From: Streptomyces sp. MUM 2J
Lineage (GTDB): Bacteria; Actinomycetota; Actinomycetes; Streptomycetales; Streptomycetaceae
NCBI RefSeq assembly: GCF_022414535.1
Contig: NZ_JADWYM010000002.1
Location: forward strand, 124,001 to 188,000
Direction of reading: 5' to 3'
Length of the DNA stretch: 64,000 bases
The notes beneath the pieces were generated by a model, which made no database searches, had not been told where the DNA came from, and worked only from the letters and a program-made list of their open reading frames with translations. A program made the position numbers and the translations under genes. Positions 17,993 to 27,063 of the stretch are shown piece after piece. Each line of letters begins with the position of its first letter. Within the stretch, counting starts at the first letter, position 1.

Positions 17993-18151
17993 AATGGAGC
18001 GAGACACCCCTGTTGTCCCCCGGTTCGCAACCGGCGCTCCGGCCAGGAAGAATCGGGGTGCGTGCCGCCGCGGCGGTGCGGTGGTGAGACGCTGCACTTC
18101 GGCCGCGTCCATACGTGGATGGCGCGGCTCGTACGGGGAGGTGGCAGGCAA

Positions 18152-20521
18152 GTGGTGGATCAGCTGACGCAGCACGATCCTCGGCGCATCGGGCCGTTCG
18201 AGGTGCTGGGACGGCTGGGGGCCGGCGGCATGGGGCTGGTCTATCTCGCGCGCTCGGCGTCCGGCCGGCGCGTGGCGATCAAGACCGTCCGCACGGAGCT
18301 GGCCGAGGACCAGCTGTTCCGGGTCCGCTTCACCCGCGAGGTGGAGGCGGCCCGTGCGGTCTCCGGCTTCTACACGGCCGCCGTGGTCGACGCCGATCCT
18401 CGCGCCGCCGTGCCGTGGCTGGCCACCGCGTACGTCCCCGCGCCCTCGCTCGAGGAGATAATCAACGACTGCGGGCCGCTTCCGGCCCAGGCGGTGCGCT
18501 GGCTGGCGGCGGGCGTGGCCGAGGCCCTGCAGTCCATCCACGGCGCCGGACTGGTCCACCGCGACCTGAAGCCGTCCAACGTCCTCGTGGTGGAGGACGG
18601 CCCGCGGGTGATCGACTTCGGTATCGCCTCCGGTGTTTCGAACACACGTCTGACGATGACGAACGTCGCCGTCGGCACGCCCGCCTACATGTCCCCCGAG
18701 CAGGCGAAGGACTCCCGCAGCGTCACGGGCGCCAGCGATGTCTTCTCCCTCGCCTCCATGCTGGTCTTCGCGGCCACCGGCCACCCGCCCTTCCACGGCG
18801 CAAATCCGGTCGAGACGGTCTTCATGCTGCTCAGGGAGGGCCCGAACCTCGAAGGGCTTCCCGAGGAGCTGCGCCCGCTGATCGAGTCCTGCATGCAGAT
18901 GGAGGCCGCGGGCCGCCCCACCCCCGCCGACCTCCAGGCCCAACTCGCACCGCACCTGTTCGGCTCCGGCTCCGACGACAGCGGTACGGCGTCGGCGTGG
19001 CTGCCGGAGAAGGCCGTCGGCCTCATCGAGGCCCGTCGCGGCGGCCGGCCGGCCGCCAGACCGGCGCCCGCGGGCCCGCGCAGCGGCGGCCGGGGCGGAG
19101 CGGGAGCCGGCCCCGGGCTGCCCGCCGTGCCACCCCCGCCCTCGCACGCGCCCGCCGTCCCCGCCCACCCGGCCGCGCCCGTCGGAGCCCTGGACAACGG
19201 CCCCGTGCGGCTGGCCGGCGCCGCCGTCCCGATCGGGCCCGGCCCACGCGTCGCCGACGTCCGCGCCGCCGCCGTCGGCGCACCCCGGCCGGAGACCGCC
19301 CTCGCGGCCTCCTGGTCCAAGGCGCGCCCCGGTGTCGTCGGCCCGGACCCCGGCGCACCCAACCCCCCACCTGCGCCCCCGGAGCAGCAGAGCGGCTGGC
19401 GACCCTGGCGGTTCCGCATGTCCAACGACGTGTGGGGCACCCCGGCGGTCTCCGGCGATCTCGTCTACGTCACGTCGTTCGAGGTCCACGCCCTGGACGT
19501 GGCCACCGGCCGGCGCCGCTTCAAGACCCGGGACGTGGCCTGGTCCATGGCGGTCGCGGACGGCCGCATCCACGCCTCCGACGGGCCGACGCTGTTCGCC
19601 CTCGACGCCCGCGAGGGCGGCGACCTGTGGCGGTTCCAGACGGACGCCTGGGTGTACTCGCTGAAGGCCGAGCACGGAACCGTCGTCACCGGCGCCCGCG
19701 GTGGCGGTGTGCAGGCATGGGAGGCGTCGACCGGGCAGAAGCTGTGGGAGCTCACCGGGGCGCAGACCGACTTCGAGTCCCCGGAGGCGGGCCCTGCGCT
19801 GCACGACGGCACGGTGTACGTCTGGCAGGACGCCCGCCTGCGTGCCCTGGAGGCCCGTACCGGCGACGAGCGCTGGTCCTACCCGATCGGCGACGCCGCC
19901 TCCTGCGGCGGTGTGCCCGTCCGTGTCCACCCGGCGCCGGACGGCTACGTCTACGTCTCCGCCGGCACCCGCGTCCTCGCCGTGGACGTGGCGAGCGGCA
20001 GGGTGCGCTGGCACTTCGAGGCGCCCGCGGTCTTCCTCTCGCCGCCCGCCTTCGTCCCCGGTCCCGCGGTGACCGGTGGCGGCGTGTACCTGGCCGACTA
20101 CCTCGGCACCGTCTACGCCCTCGACGCGACCGACGGCCGCGACCGCTGGCGCATCGCGACCGAGTCCCGGGCCTCGATCGAGCCGGTACTGGTCGCCGCG
20201 GGTCATGTGCACGTCGGCAGCGGTCGCGGCCTCTACACCCTGGACGCGGTCACCGGCACCCCGAAGTGGCGCTTCCAGGCGGGCGGCGACATCGTGGGCG
20301 CGCCCACCGTGGCCGAGGGCCGCATCCACTTCGGCTCCACCGACCATCTCCTCTACACGCTCAAGGCCGACGACGGCCGGCTGCGCTGGAAGCTGGCCAC
20401 CGGAGGCGAGATCACCGGCTCACCGGTGGTCAGGGACGGTGTGGTGTACGCGTGCAGCAAGGACCGCTGCGTGTACGCACTGGACGCGGAGAAGGGGACG
20501 GGGACCGCGCGCACGCCCTGA
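18152..20521 (+). CDS. afsK: Serine/threonine protein kinase AfsK with PQQ-type beta-propeller
   Basis: AfsK phosphorylates AfsR and so stimulates antibiotic production; it also phosphorylates the polar-growth protein DivIVA in S. coelicolor. The 789-residue protein has an N-terminal kinase domain (about 15-275) with P-loop RLGAGGMGLVY, catalytic H136RDLKPSN, DFG (IDFGIAS) and the activation-loop segment TMTNVAVGTPAYMSPEQ. Residues about 285-410 are a Pro/Ala-rich linker. From about 415 a series of PQQ-like strands (YVTSFEVHALDVATGRRRF, YAHDATDG-type repeats) forms a beta-propeller sensor. There is no TM helix, and AfsK associates loosely with the membrane. The start MVDQLTQHDP matches AfsK. 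It converges on afsS. Confidence 0.97.
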   Translation: MVDQLTQHDPRRIGPFEVLGRLGAGGMGLVYLARSASGRRVAIKTVRTELAEDQLFRVRFTREVEAARAVSGFYTAAVVDADPRAAVPWLATAYVPAPSLEEIINDCGPLPAQAVRWLAAGVAEALQSIHGAGLVHRDLKPSNVLVVEDGPRVIDFGIASGVSNTRLTMTNVAVGTPAYMSPEQAKDSRSVTGASDVFSLASMLVFAATGHPPFHGANPVETVFMLLREGPNLEGLPEELRPLIESCMQMEAAGRPTPADLQAQLAPHLFGSGSDDSGTASAWLPEKAVGLIEARRGGRPAARPAPAGPRSGGRGGAGAGPGLPAVPPPPSHAPAVPAHPAAPVGALDNGPVRLAGAAVPIGPGPRVADVRAAAVGAPRPETALAASWSKARPGVVGPDPGAPNPPPAPPEQQSGWRPWRFRMSNDVWGTPAVSGDLVYVTSFEVHALDVATGRRRFKTRDVAWSMAVADGRIHASDGPTLFALDAREGGDLWRFQTDAWVYSLKAEHGTVVTGARGGGVQAWEASTGQKLWELTGAQTDFESPEAGPALHDGTVYVWQDARLRALEARTGDERWSYPIGDAASCGGVPVRVHPAPDGYVYVSAGTRVLAVDVASGRVRWHFEAPAVFLSPPAFVPGPAVTGGGVYLADYLGTVYALDATDGRDRWRIATESRASIEPVLVAAGHVHVGSGRGLYTLDAVTGTPKWRFQAGGDIVGAPTVAEGRIHFGSTDHLLYTLKADDGRLRWKLATGGEITGSPVVRDGVVYACSKDRCVYALDAEKGTGTARTP

Positions 20522-20797
20522 CCCGGCCCCGTCCGCGCGGGGCTCCGGTACGGCCGTCGTGCCGGGCGCTGCGGATGAAGGGTTCCGGACGGCTGCCGTC
20601 AGCCGCGCGCCCGGCCGCCGGTCGTACCGGCGCCCCCCGAACCGGGCCCGGTGGCCCGCCGCGCACCGCACGGCAGACCGCCCTCGCCGCAGGCACCCTG
20701 CGCCGCGCTCTCCCGGGCGGTCCGTTTCCGGACACACCTCGGCCGCGGCGGCTTCCCTCCGCGCCGCCGCGGCCGATCACCCCTGTCGGACCGAGTC

Positions 20798-21037
20798 CTA
20801 CCTGGTGCCGTCGAGATCCAGAGCGGGCGGTGTGGGCGAGTGGCTGTCCATGGTGGTGAAGGTGCCGTCGCTCGGCGGTATCGGCGAGTGGCTGTCCATG
20901 GTGGTGAAGGTGCCGTCGCTCGGCGGTGCCGGCGAGTGGCTGTCCATGGTGGTGACGGCCTCCACGTCGTCCTCGCCGCCGAGGGCGTGGCCCTGGCCGC
21001 CGGACGCCGCCGCGTCGTCCTTCGTAGCGTCGCTCAT
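20798..21037 (-). CDS. afsS: AfsS, small sigma-like antibiotic regulatory protein
   Basis: The 79-residue acidic protein has three copies of TTMDSHSP(A/I/T)PP at about residues 32-41, 47-56 and 62-71. This is the T-x-M-D-x-H-x-P repeat that defines AfsS. AfsS is the main target of AfsR and raises expression of pathway-specific antibiotic activators; its molecular mechanism is unsettled. GGGAG, 7 bp upstream, is a good ribosome site for the ATG. It lies directly downstream of afsR on the same strand, with its own promoter region of 200 bp. It is longer than the S. coelicolor protein as I recall it (about 63 residues). Confidence 0.96.
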   Translation of the reverse strand: MSDATKDDAAASGGQGHALGGEDDVEAVTTMDSHSPAPPSDGTFTTMDSHSPIPPSDGTFTTMDSHSPTPPALDLDGTR

Positions 21038-21076
21038 GATCAAAACTCCCGTGGATGACAGGCTCATCGGGCGGAG

Positions 21077-21116
21077 CGCCTGTTCGGCAACTCCCCCGCG
21101 GGTCGCCGAACAGGCG
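21077..21116 (-). other. Perfect 12-bp hairpin in the afsS 5' leader
   Basis: Arms 21077-21088 and 21105-21116 (CGCCTGTTCGGC and its complement) are perfect and enclose a 16-base loop. It lies 40 bp upstream of the afsS start and should be transcribed. No T-run follows. It may stabilise the mRNA or act as an attenuator. Confidence 0.6.
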
Positions 21117-21201
21117 TTCCGGGGCGCTCACAGTAGCGTCGAGGCCCGCGCCGATCCGCCCGCCCCCCGACGGGACGAATCGACGTACCGAGTCTGGCAG
21201 G

Positions 21202-21223
21202 GCGTCATAAACGTTCGATGAAC
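21202..21223 (-). promoter_or_regulatory. AfsR/PhoP operator of afsS (two 11-bp direct repeats)
   Basis: On the minus strand two tandem 11-mers read GTTCATCGAAC and GTTTATGACGC. They match the PHO-box pattern GTTCAYYYR and the site at which AfsR and PhoP compete upstream of S. coelicolor afsS. The position upstream of afsS fits overlap with the -35 region. Confidence 0.75.
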
Positions 21224-21237
21224 GCCGGTTCGGGACC

Positions 21238-24200
21238 TCAGGCCGCCGTGAGGGGCGCCAGCAGGCCGCGCACCTCTTCCGCCTCCGGCGCCGAGGAGGC
21301 GTCGTAGACGGCCAGTGCCTCCTGCCAGCAGGCACGCGCGCGGTCCGACTGGCCCAGCGCGATCAGCGACTTGCCCAGGAGGGTGAGCGCGTTGCCCCGC
21401 ATCCAGTCACCCCCGATGCAGCCCGTCGCCAGGGCCTGCTCGGCGTGCTGCGCCGCCTGCGCCGGCCGGCGCGCCCGCAGGTGCACCTGGGCGATGCGGA
21501 AGTGGGTCGTGCCCTCCCAGAGCCGCTGCCGGTTCTCCGCGAACGTCTGGACGGCCTGGGTCAGTTCATCCATCGCCTCGGCGAGCCGCCCGGACTGGGT
21601 CAGGACGATCCCCAGGGCGTAGCGCGCGTTCGCCAGACGCACGATCAGCCCCAGCTCGTCGTAGATCTCCGTGCCCTCACGCGCGAGTTCGACCGCGCGG
21701 GACAGGTGGCCCATCGGCGCCAGGACCCGGGAGAGGTTGCACAGCGCGCTCGCCTCACCCGGCCGGTTGCCGTCGGCCCGGAACGCCTCGATCGCCTTCA
21801 TCAGGTGGAACTCGCCGTCGGCGTAGCGGTTGGTGCAGTTGGCGATGATCCCCAGCTCGTTGGGGGCGTTGCCGGTGGTCCACGGGTCCCGGGACGCCTC
21901 CGCCAGCGTCATCGCCCGACGGGCCTCCACCTCCGCGGACTCGAACCGGCCCGCGTTGCTGAGCACCTGCGTCAGCGTGACCCGGGCCCGCCCCTCCGCG
22001 TGCGCGTCGCCCGCGGCCCGCGCGGCGTCGCAGGCCGCCAGCGTGGCCGTCTCGTACCGGCGGGAACTCGCCCCCGACTCGGCCAGGTCCTTGGCGGCCA
22101 GGAGCAGGTCCACCGCCCGTCGCAGCGTCGCCCCCTTCAGCGACTGCTGGGCACAGGCCAGCAGGCAGTCCGCCTCGGCGTGCAGCCAGTCCAGCGCCTG
22201 GGACGCGTCGGCGAACTCCGGCCCCCGCTGACCGCCGTGTTCGAGGTGCTCCACGGTCCGGTCCCCGGGCCGCTCGATCGCGTACACCCGGGCCGCCGTG
22301 GCCAGATAGAAGTCCAGCACCCGGGAGAGCGCCGCCTCCCGTTCGCTCGGCGGCCTCTCGTCCCGCTCGGCGCAGGCCCGCGCGTACAGCCGCACCAGGT
22401 CGTGGAACCGGTACCGCCCCGGAGCCGCCGACTCCAGCAGCGAGGTGTCCACCAGGGACTCCAGGAGGTCCTCGGTCTCCTCCGTGTCCAGGTCCAGCAC
22501 CGCGGCGGCGGCAGCCAGCGAGATGTCCGGGCCGTCGGCCAGCCCCAGCAGCCGGAACGCCCGTGCCTGGGCCCCGTCCAGCGCGCCGTAGCCCAGCTCG
22601 AACGTCGCCTTCACCGCCAGGTCCCCGGCCTGCAGCTCGTCCAGCCGCCGCCGTTCGTCCGCCAGCTTGGCCGCGAGTACCGACACCGTCCACGTGCGCC
22701 GCGACGCCAGCCGGGACGCGGCGATGCGGATCGCCAGCGGCAGGAAACCGCACGCCGCCACCACGTCCAGCGCGGCCTTCCGCTCCGACCCCACCCGCTC
22801 CTCGCCCACGATCCGGGTGAAGAGCGCGAGCGCCTCGTCGGGGGACATCACGTCCAGGTCGACCAGATGGGCCCCCGCCAGGTCCACCATCCGTACCCGG
22901 GACGTCACCAGCGTCGCGCACCCTTCGGTGCCCGGCAGCAGCGGACGGACCTGCGCCGCGTCCCTGGCGTTGTCCAGCAGCACCAGCACCCGCCGGCCGT
23001 CCAGCACGGACCGGTACAGCGCCGCGCGCTCCTCCAGGGTGTCCGGGATCGCCGAGTCCGCCGTGCCCAGCGCCCGCAGGAAGGAACCCAGGACCGTCTC
23101 CGGGTCCGCCGCCCGGGGTCCGGCGCCCTGGAGGTCGACGTACAGCTGACCGTCCGGGAAGGACGCCCGCGCCCGGTGCGCCACATGCACCGCCAGCGTC
23201 GTCTTGCCCACACCTCCGATGCCGGCCAGCGCGGACACCGCCATGACCCGGCCCCCGGCCGACGACAGCGTCTCGCCCAGGTCGCGGACGAACGCCGCCC
23301 GCCCGGTGAAGTCCGGTACGGTCGCCGGGAGTTGCGCGGGACGCACCCGGACCGCGGACGGCTCGGGAGCCGACGTGGACGGTTCCGCCAGCCCGGGGTC
23401 CGCCCGCAGGATCCGCTCCTGCAGCTCGCGCAGACCGGGCTGCGGGTCGACGCCGAGTTCCTCCGCCAGCAGGCGCCGCGTGTCGGCGTAGACCGCCAGG
23501 GCCTCCGCCTGTCGGCCGCTGCGGTAGAGGGCCAGCATCAGCAGCTCGCGCAGCCGCTCCCGCAGGGGGTGCGCCGCCGTCAGGGCCGTCAGTTCGGAGA
23601 CGGCCTCCGCGTGGCAGCCCTGCTCCAGGTCCATGTCCAGGCGGGATTGGAGGAGTTGCAGCCGCCACTCCTCCAGCCGCACCCGTTGGGTGTCGGCGTA
23701 CGGGCCCGGCACGCCGGCCAGGGCCTCGCCGTCCCACAGGGACAGCGCCCGGTCCAGCGCCTCCCGCGCGTGGTTCAGGGCGCCGCCGGTGCGCGCCTTG
23801 TCCGCCTCCGCGGCCAGCCCCTGCGCCACGCCGAGGTCGAGCGCCCCGTCCGCCAGCCCGCGGACCGCGTAGCCGCCGGACTCGCTCACCAGGACGCTGG
23901 CGTCCAGTGCCTTGCGCAGCCGGGACGCGTAGGTGCGGATCGCCGCCAGCGCCTGTTGCGGCGGCTCATCGCCCCACAGGGCGTCGATCAGCTCGGCGGC
24001 CGTGACCGTCCGTCCCTCGCGGAGCAGCAGCGCGGCGAGCAAAGCGCGTTGCTGCGGAGAGCCGGACGGCAACTCCTCCTCGCCGCGCCGGGCGCGCACC
24101 GGGCCGAGCACGAAGAAACGAAGCTCGGCCGAGGGCCCCTGCCCGTCGGCACCCGACGGTTCCGGCTGCGCGGAAGGCCCGCTGTGCGCCGCCCCGGTGT

Positions 24201-24240
24201 CGGAACGCCCCTGCTCCGGCACTCGCGGTACTCCGTCCAT
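21238..24240 (-). CDS. afsR: AfsR, global SARP-type regulator with ATPase and TPR domains
   Basis: AfsR is an ATP-dependent transcription activator phosphorylated by AfsK that switches on afsS. The 1000-residue protein matches in order. An OmpR-type winged helix spans about 40-125 (LRFFVLGPVRARRGEEELPSG, QRALLAALLLREGRTVTAAELIDALWG). A BTAD region follows (LEEWRLQLLQSRLDMDLEQG to YADTRRLLAEELGVDPQPGL). The NB-ARC ATPase has the Walker A motif GIGGVGK346TT, Walker B VLVLLDN and LVTSR. TPR repeats extend from about 700 to the end. Start MDGVPRVPEQ agrees with known AfsR. It is followed on the same strand by afsS. Confidence 0.98.
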   Translation of the reverse strand: MDGVPRVPEQGRSDTGAAHSGPSAQPEPSGADGQGPSAELRFFVLGPVRARRGEEELPSGSPQQRALLAALLLREGRTVTAAELIDALWGDEPPQQALAAIRTYASRLRKALDASVLVSESGGYAVRGLADGALDLGVAQGLAAEADKARTGGALNHAREALDRALSLWDGEALAGVPGPYADTQRVRLEEWRLQLLQSRLDMDLEQGCHAEAVSELTALTAAHPLRERLRELLMLALYRSGRQAEALAVYADTRRLLAEELGVDPQPGLRELQERILRADPGLAEPSTSAPEPSAVRVRPAQLPATVPDFTGRAAFVRDLGETLSSAGGRVMAVSALAGIGGVGKTTLAVHVAHRARASFPDGQLYVDLQGAGPRAADPETVLGSFLRALGTADSAIPDTLEERAALYRSVLDGRRVLVLLDNARDAAQVRPLLPGTEGCATLVTSRVRMVDLAGAHLVDLDVMSPDEALALFTRIVGEERVGSERKAALDVVAACGFLPLAIRIAASRLASRRTWTVSVLAAKLADERRRLDELQAGDLAVKATFELGYGALDGAQARAFRLLGLADGPDISLAAAAAVLDLDTEETEDLLESLVDTSLLESAAPGRYRFHDLVRLYARACAERDERPPSEREAALSRVLDFYLATAARVYAIERPGDRTVEHLEHGGQRGPEFADASQALDWLHAEADCLLACAQQSLKGATLRRAVDLLLAAKDLAESGASSRRYETATLAACDAARAAGDAHAEGRARVTLTQVLSNAGRFESAEVEARRAMTLAEASRDPWTTGNAPNELGIIANCTNRYADGEFHLMKAIEAFRADGNRPGEASALCNLSRVLAPMGHLSRAVELAREGTEIYDELGLIVRLANARYALGIVLTQSGRLAEAMDELTQAVQTFAENRQRLWEGTTHFRIAQVHLRARRPAQAAQHAEQALATGCIGGDWMRGNALTLLGKSLIALGQSDRARACWQEALAVYDASSAPEAEEVRGLLAPLTAA

Positions 24241-24485
24241 CGCCGTCCCCCTAGACAACCTGAGCAACCCTGTCAGTCTGCCTTGTCCCGGGCCGACCCG
24301 TCAGCCGGGCGAGACGCCGATCACAGGCCGCGGCCCCTCGGGCCACGGAGCCCGCACACCTCGTACGCCCCGCCCGCACACCACCGCCCGCGGTCCGGTC
24401 GCGGCCGTCGCGCCCCCGCGAGCCACCTCGTCCCCCGTCGGCTCCCCGCCGCCGCTCCGGAGCACGGAGCCGAGCTGACGGGGCA

Positions 24486-24881
24486 TCACCGGTCCAGGTC
24501 GACCCGTACCGTCAGCAGCCGCGTCCCGAGGGACCGCACGGCCGCGCTGTTGAGTCGCGGCAGCTTCCGCAGCCGCGCCACCGGGTCGTCGTCGGGCAGC
24601 AGCCGGGCGGTGCCGGTGTGCCAGCGGCCCCGGATGCGCACCCGCACCCGGGGGTCGGCCTCGATGTTGCGCACGTACTGCGACCGTTCGCCGAACTCCG
24701 ACACCAGCCAGAAGGAGTCACCCACCCGGCGCCCGCCGACCGGCGTCGGCCGGGGCAGGCCGGAGACGCGGCCGGTGGTCTCCAGGACCGTCTGCAGCGG
24801 CAGGCGGCGCGTCACGGGGTTGACGATCCGGCGCTGGAAGGCGGTGGTCGCGCGGAACCTGAGGTCGGCGGGGTGGGGCAT
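24486..24881 (-). CDS. Nitroreductase-family deazaflavin (F420)-dependent oxidoreductase
   Basis: The protein of about 131 residues has the split-barrel fold of the DDN/FDOR group. It shows LPLQTVLETTGRVSGLPRPTPVGGRRVGDSFWLVSEFGERSQYVRNIEADPRVRVRIRGRWHTG. The LETTGRxSGxPRxTPV and the SQYVRNIEADP segments are typical of this family. They bind F420 (or haem/FMN in some branches). The F420-biosynthesis gene fbiC is 2.2 kb away, which suits an F420 enzyme. Substrate unknown. The start is uncertain by some codons, because GAGGAG lies 11-13 bp upstream. Confidence 0.85.
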   Translation of the reverse strand: MPHPADLRFRATTAFQRRIVNPVTRRLPLQTVLETTGRVSGLPRPTPVGGRRVGDSFWLVSEFGERSQYVRNIEADPRVRVRIRGRWHTGTARLLPDDDPVARLRKLPRLNSAAVRSLGTRLLTVRVDLDR

Positions 24882-25004
24882 CTGCTCTGGGACTCCTCGT
24901 GGTGGGTCGGGCGGTGCCGCGGGCGCCGCCACCTGGCTCCATGGTCCCCGACGCCGTCCCGGCCCGGGCGTCACGTCCACCGTCAGGGTCCGCTGAGCCG
25001 CCTG

Positions 25005-26546
25005 TCAACGGCGCCCGAGGAAGATCGGATTGGTGAACGCCGCCATGGCCCCGGGCAGCGGCCCGAGGGCCGTCTCGTGCCGCACCTCGGCGCGGACGTA
25101 GGCCGCGTACGACGGCGTCGTACGCCACTCCACCGTGCCGGAGCCGGAAACCGGCAATGGGCCGCCGGTGAACAGCACGCCCTGATCGGTGACGAGGCGG
25201 ACGGTGCAGCGCGGGGCGCCGGCGACCTCCAGCCGGACGGTGACCGGGCTGTCCCGGGCCACTTCCAGCCGCTCCCCGATGCCGGCGTGCTCACCGCGCC
25301 CTCCGCTCGCGGAGAAGGACAGCGCGACCCTGCCGGACTCGGCGACATAGGAGCGGCCGGCGCGGATGCCCTCCAGGACGGCCCGTCGCGTCAGGTCGTC
25401 GGCCAGGACCACGGTCTGGGGCAGTCCGACGGTGTCCGGATCGCGGTGCGCGTCGCTGCTCCCCATCGCCGGCAGCCAGCCCCGGCCCTCCCGGCCCTCC
25501 CGGCCCTCCCGGCCTGCCCGTACGGAGGCGACGAGCAGGGCGTCCCAGTGGGCGAGCGCCATCTCGTCGTCCGGGGTGTACGGACCGTTCCAGACCTCCA
25601 CCGCGTCCGCCTCGGCGAAGCCGAACTTCCAGGCGCAGCCGACGCAGGGTGCGTGCGGATGGGCCGGTACGACGAGCCCGCCGGCCTGCCGGACCCGGCG
25701 GGCGAACCGGCCGAACACGCCGTCGCGGGCCCGGTAGCGCCAGTCGACGAAGGTGCCCGGATCGGTACCGACGGCGACCATGTGACCGTTGCGCGTGGTG
25801 ACCTCCTCGCCCAGCATCACCAGCAGGTCGTCCCCGGCCGCGTCGGCCCAGTGCGCGTGCGCCGAGTGGGTGTTGTGCTCGGAGCTGTTGACGAAGTCCA
25901 GCCCGGCCGCCCGGGCGAGGTGCGCGATCCCCGCGGGGGTGCGGCGGCCGTCGGAGTGCCAGGAGTGCAGATGGCAGTCCCCCCGGTACCAGGCCCGCCC
26001 GCGCCCCCCGGCCCGCTCCGGCGGGTACGACGGCGCGGGCGTCTCGCCGGGTGGGCCGTACGCGAGCGTGACGGTCAGCTCGTACGACAGGCCCTGCGGG
26101 GCCACCGTGTAAGGGCCGAGTGCGATGTACCAGGTGCCCTCCTGCACCGGGCCCGGCAGGTAGCCGGGGGTGGCGTCGTCGGCCCGCACGAAGAACTCCG
26201 TGCGGGCCCCGCCCGACCAGCCGCGGAAGCCGTGGCCGCCGAGGCCGGTGCCCCGCTGGTCGAAGAGACCGATGTCGAGGGCGTTGCCCGGGGTGCCGGC
26301 CGGCACGGAGGGTCTGTCGTAGGTGTAGGCGACCTTGATCTCCCGCACTCCCGCCGGGACTTCGACGGGCACGTACACGAAGTCAGGGGACCCCGCGGGC
26401 AGCGTGCCGCGCACGGTCCTGGTCTCCTGCTCGCCTGCTGAGGCGGAAGCGAAGCTCACGCCTCCCAACGTAAGCGCGGCGGCGGCACCCGTCACGAACA
26501 GGGCGCGCCGGCCGAGGCCGGTGCCGCCGGGGCGGTCCTCGCACAT
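25005..26546 (-). CDS. Secreted CehA/McbA-type metallohydrolase (PHP-like)
   Basis: The 513-residue protein begins with a Tat-like signal (GRRALFVTGAAAALTLGG). The N-terminal region to about 185 is beta-rich. A PHP/metal hydrolase domain follows with YRGDCHLHSWHSDGRRTP (HxH), FVNSSEHNTHSAH, MLGEEVTT and PAMGSSDAHRD. These His, Glu and Asp residues would hold a di- or trinuclear metal centre, as in the CehA/McbA family. The substrate is unknown. Residues REGREGREG come from a run of 9-bp tandem repeats at about 25489-25519, a length-variable spot. It is divergent from fbiC. Confidence 0.85.
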   Translation of the reverse strand: MCEDRPGGTGLGRRALFVTGAAAALTLGGVSFASASAGEQETRTVRGTLPAGSPDFVYVPVEVPAGVREIKVAYTYDRPSVPAGTPGNALDIGLFDQRGTGLGGHGFRGWSGGARTEFFVRADDATPGYLPGPVQEGTWYIALGPYTVAPQGLSYELTVTLAYGPPGETPAPSYPPERAGGRGRAWYRGDCHLHSWHSDGRRTPAGIAHLARAAGLDFVNSSEHNTHSAHAHWADAAGDDLLVMLGEEVTTRNGHMVAVGTDPGTFVDWRYRARDGVFGRFARRVRQAGGLVVPAHPHAPCVGCAWKFGFAEADAVEVWNGPYTPDDEMALAHWDALLVASVRAGREGREGREGRGWLPAMGSSDAHRDPDTVGLPQTVVLADDLTRRAVLEGIRAGRSYVAESGRVALSFSASGGRGEHAGIGERLEVARDSPVTVRLEVAGAPRCTVRLVTDQGVLFTGGPLPVSGSGTVEWRTTPSYAAYVRAEVRHETALGPLPGAMAAFTNPIFLGRR

Positions 26547-27051
26547 GCTGCTGCTCCCGGGTGCCGCGAGGGACGGGACGGGGTGCCCGCGGGGAGGTGA
26601 CGCGGGGCGGACGTGCGCTCACCATCCTGCTCGGTGACCGTGAACTGCCGTATAAGGAGAGGGAATTGGCCGGAGAGCGGCAGGCGATCCGCAGGGGATC
26701 CGACAGGAGGGCGGGAGGGCCACGGGGACGCGCGGGGAGGCGCGGGGAGGCGCGGGGGAGGGGCCGGGGGTCCGCTGCGGCGTGCGGCAGCCGTACCGCG
26801 GTCCACCGGCAGGCCGCCGGAGCGGGCTCGGCAGCGTGCCGGGACGGAGGAGGCGGGGGACCGGCAGAGCCCCGGAAAGGGGACCGGCAGGGAATCCGCA
26901 GGGTCGCGCAGGGGAGCGTCAGCGCAGTGACAGGGTGGGGGCAGCGGATCGGCAGGGCCGGGCCAGGTGAGGGCCGGAAAGCGCGTTGTGCGACGGTTCG
27001 CGGTCCGGGCGGTGCCGCCGGGCGGCCCGGCGGAAACGATCAGTGCGCTCG
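26547..27051. other. Intergenic region with purine-rich tract
   Basis: About 505 bp between divergent genes, with no conserved frame. The + strand holds runs of G (26711-26767, repeated GCGGGGAG units) that could fold as G-quadruplexes, and a CCGTATAAGG at about 26649-26658. Confidence 0.4.
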
Positions 27052-27057
27052 TATGCT
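27052..27057 (+). promoter_or_regulatory. Candidate -10 (TATGCT) for fbiC
   Basis: TATGCT ends 6 bp before the fbiC ATG, fitting a leaderless mRNA. The AAGG just before ATG is too close to be a normal ribosome site. Confidence 0.4.
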
Positions 27058-27063
27058 CGAAGG

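Noticed and set aside
17987..20347. 786-codon minus-strand frame opposite afsK
   Set aside because: It is an antisense shadow of the beta-propeller and kinase codons.
25489..25519. 9-bp GGGAGGGCC-type repeats as a regulatory element
   Set aside because: They code for REG repeats inside the CehA-type gene. A coding microsatellite is the simpler reading.
26711..26767. Poly-G region as an encoded repeat protein
   Set aside because: No start with a ribosome site and no homology-like text; it is kept only as a possible G-quadruplex region upstream of fbiC.
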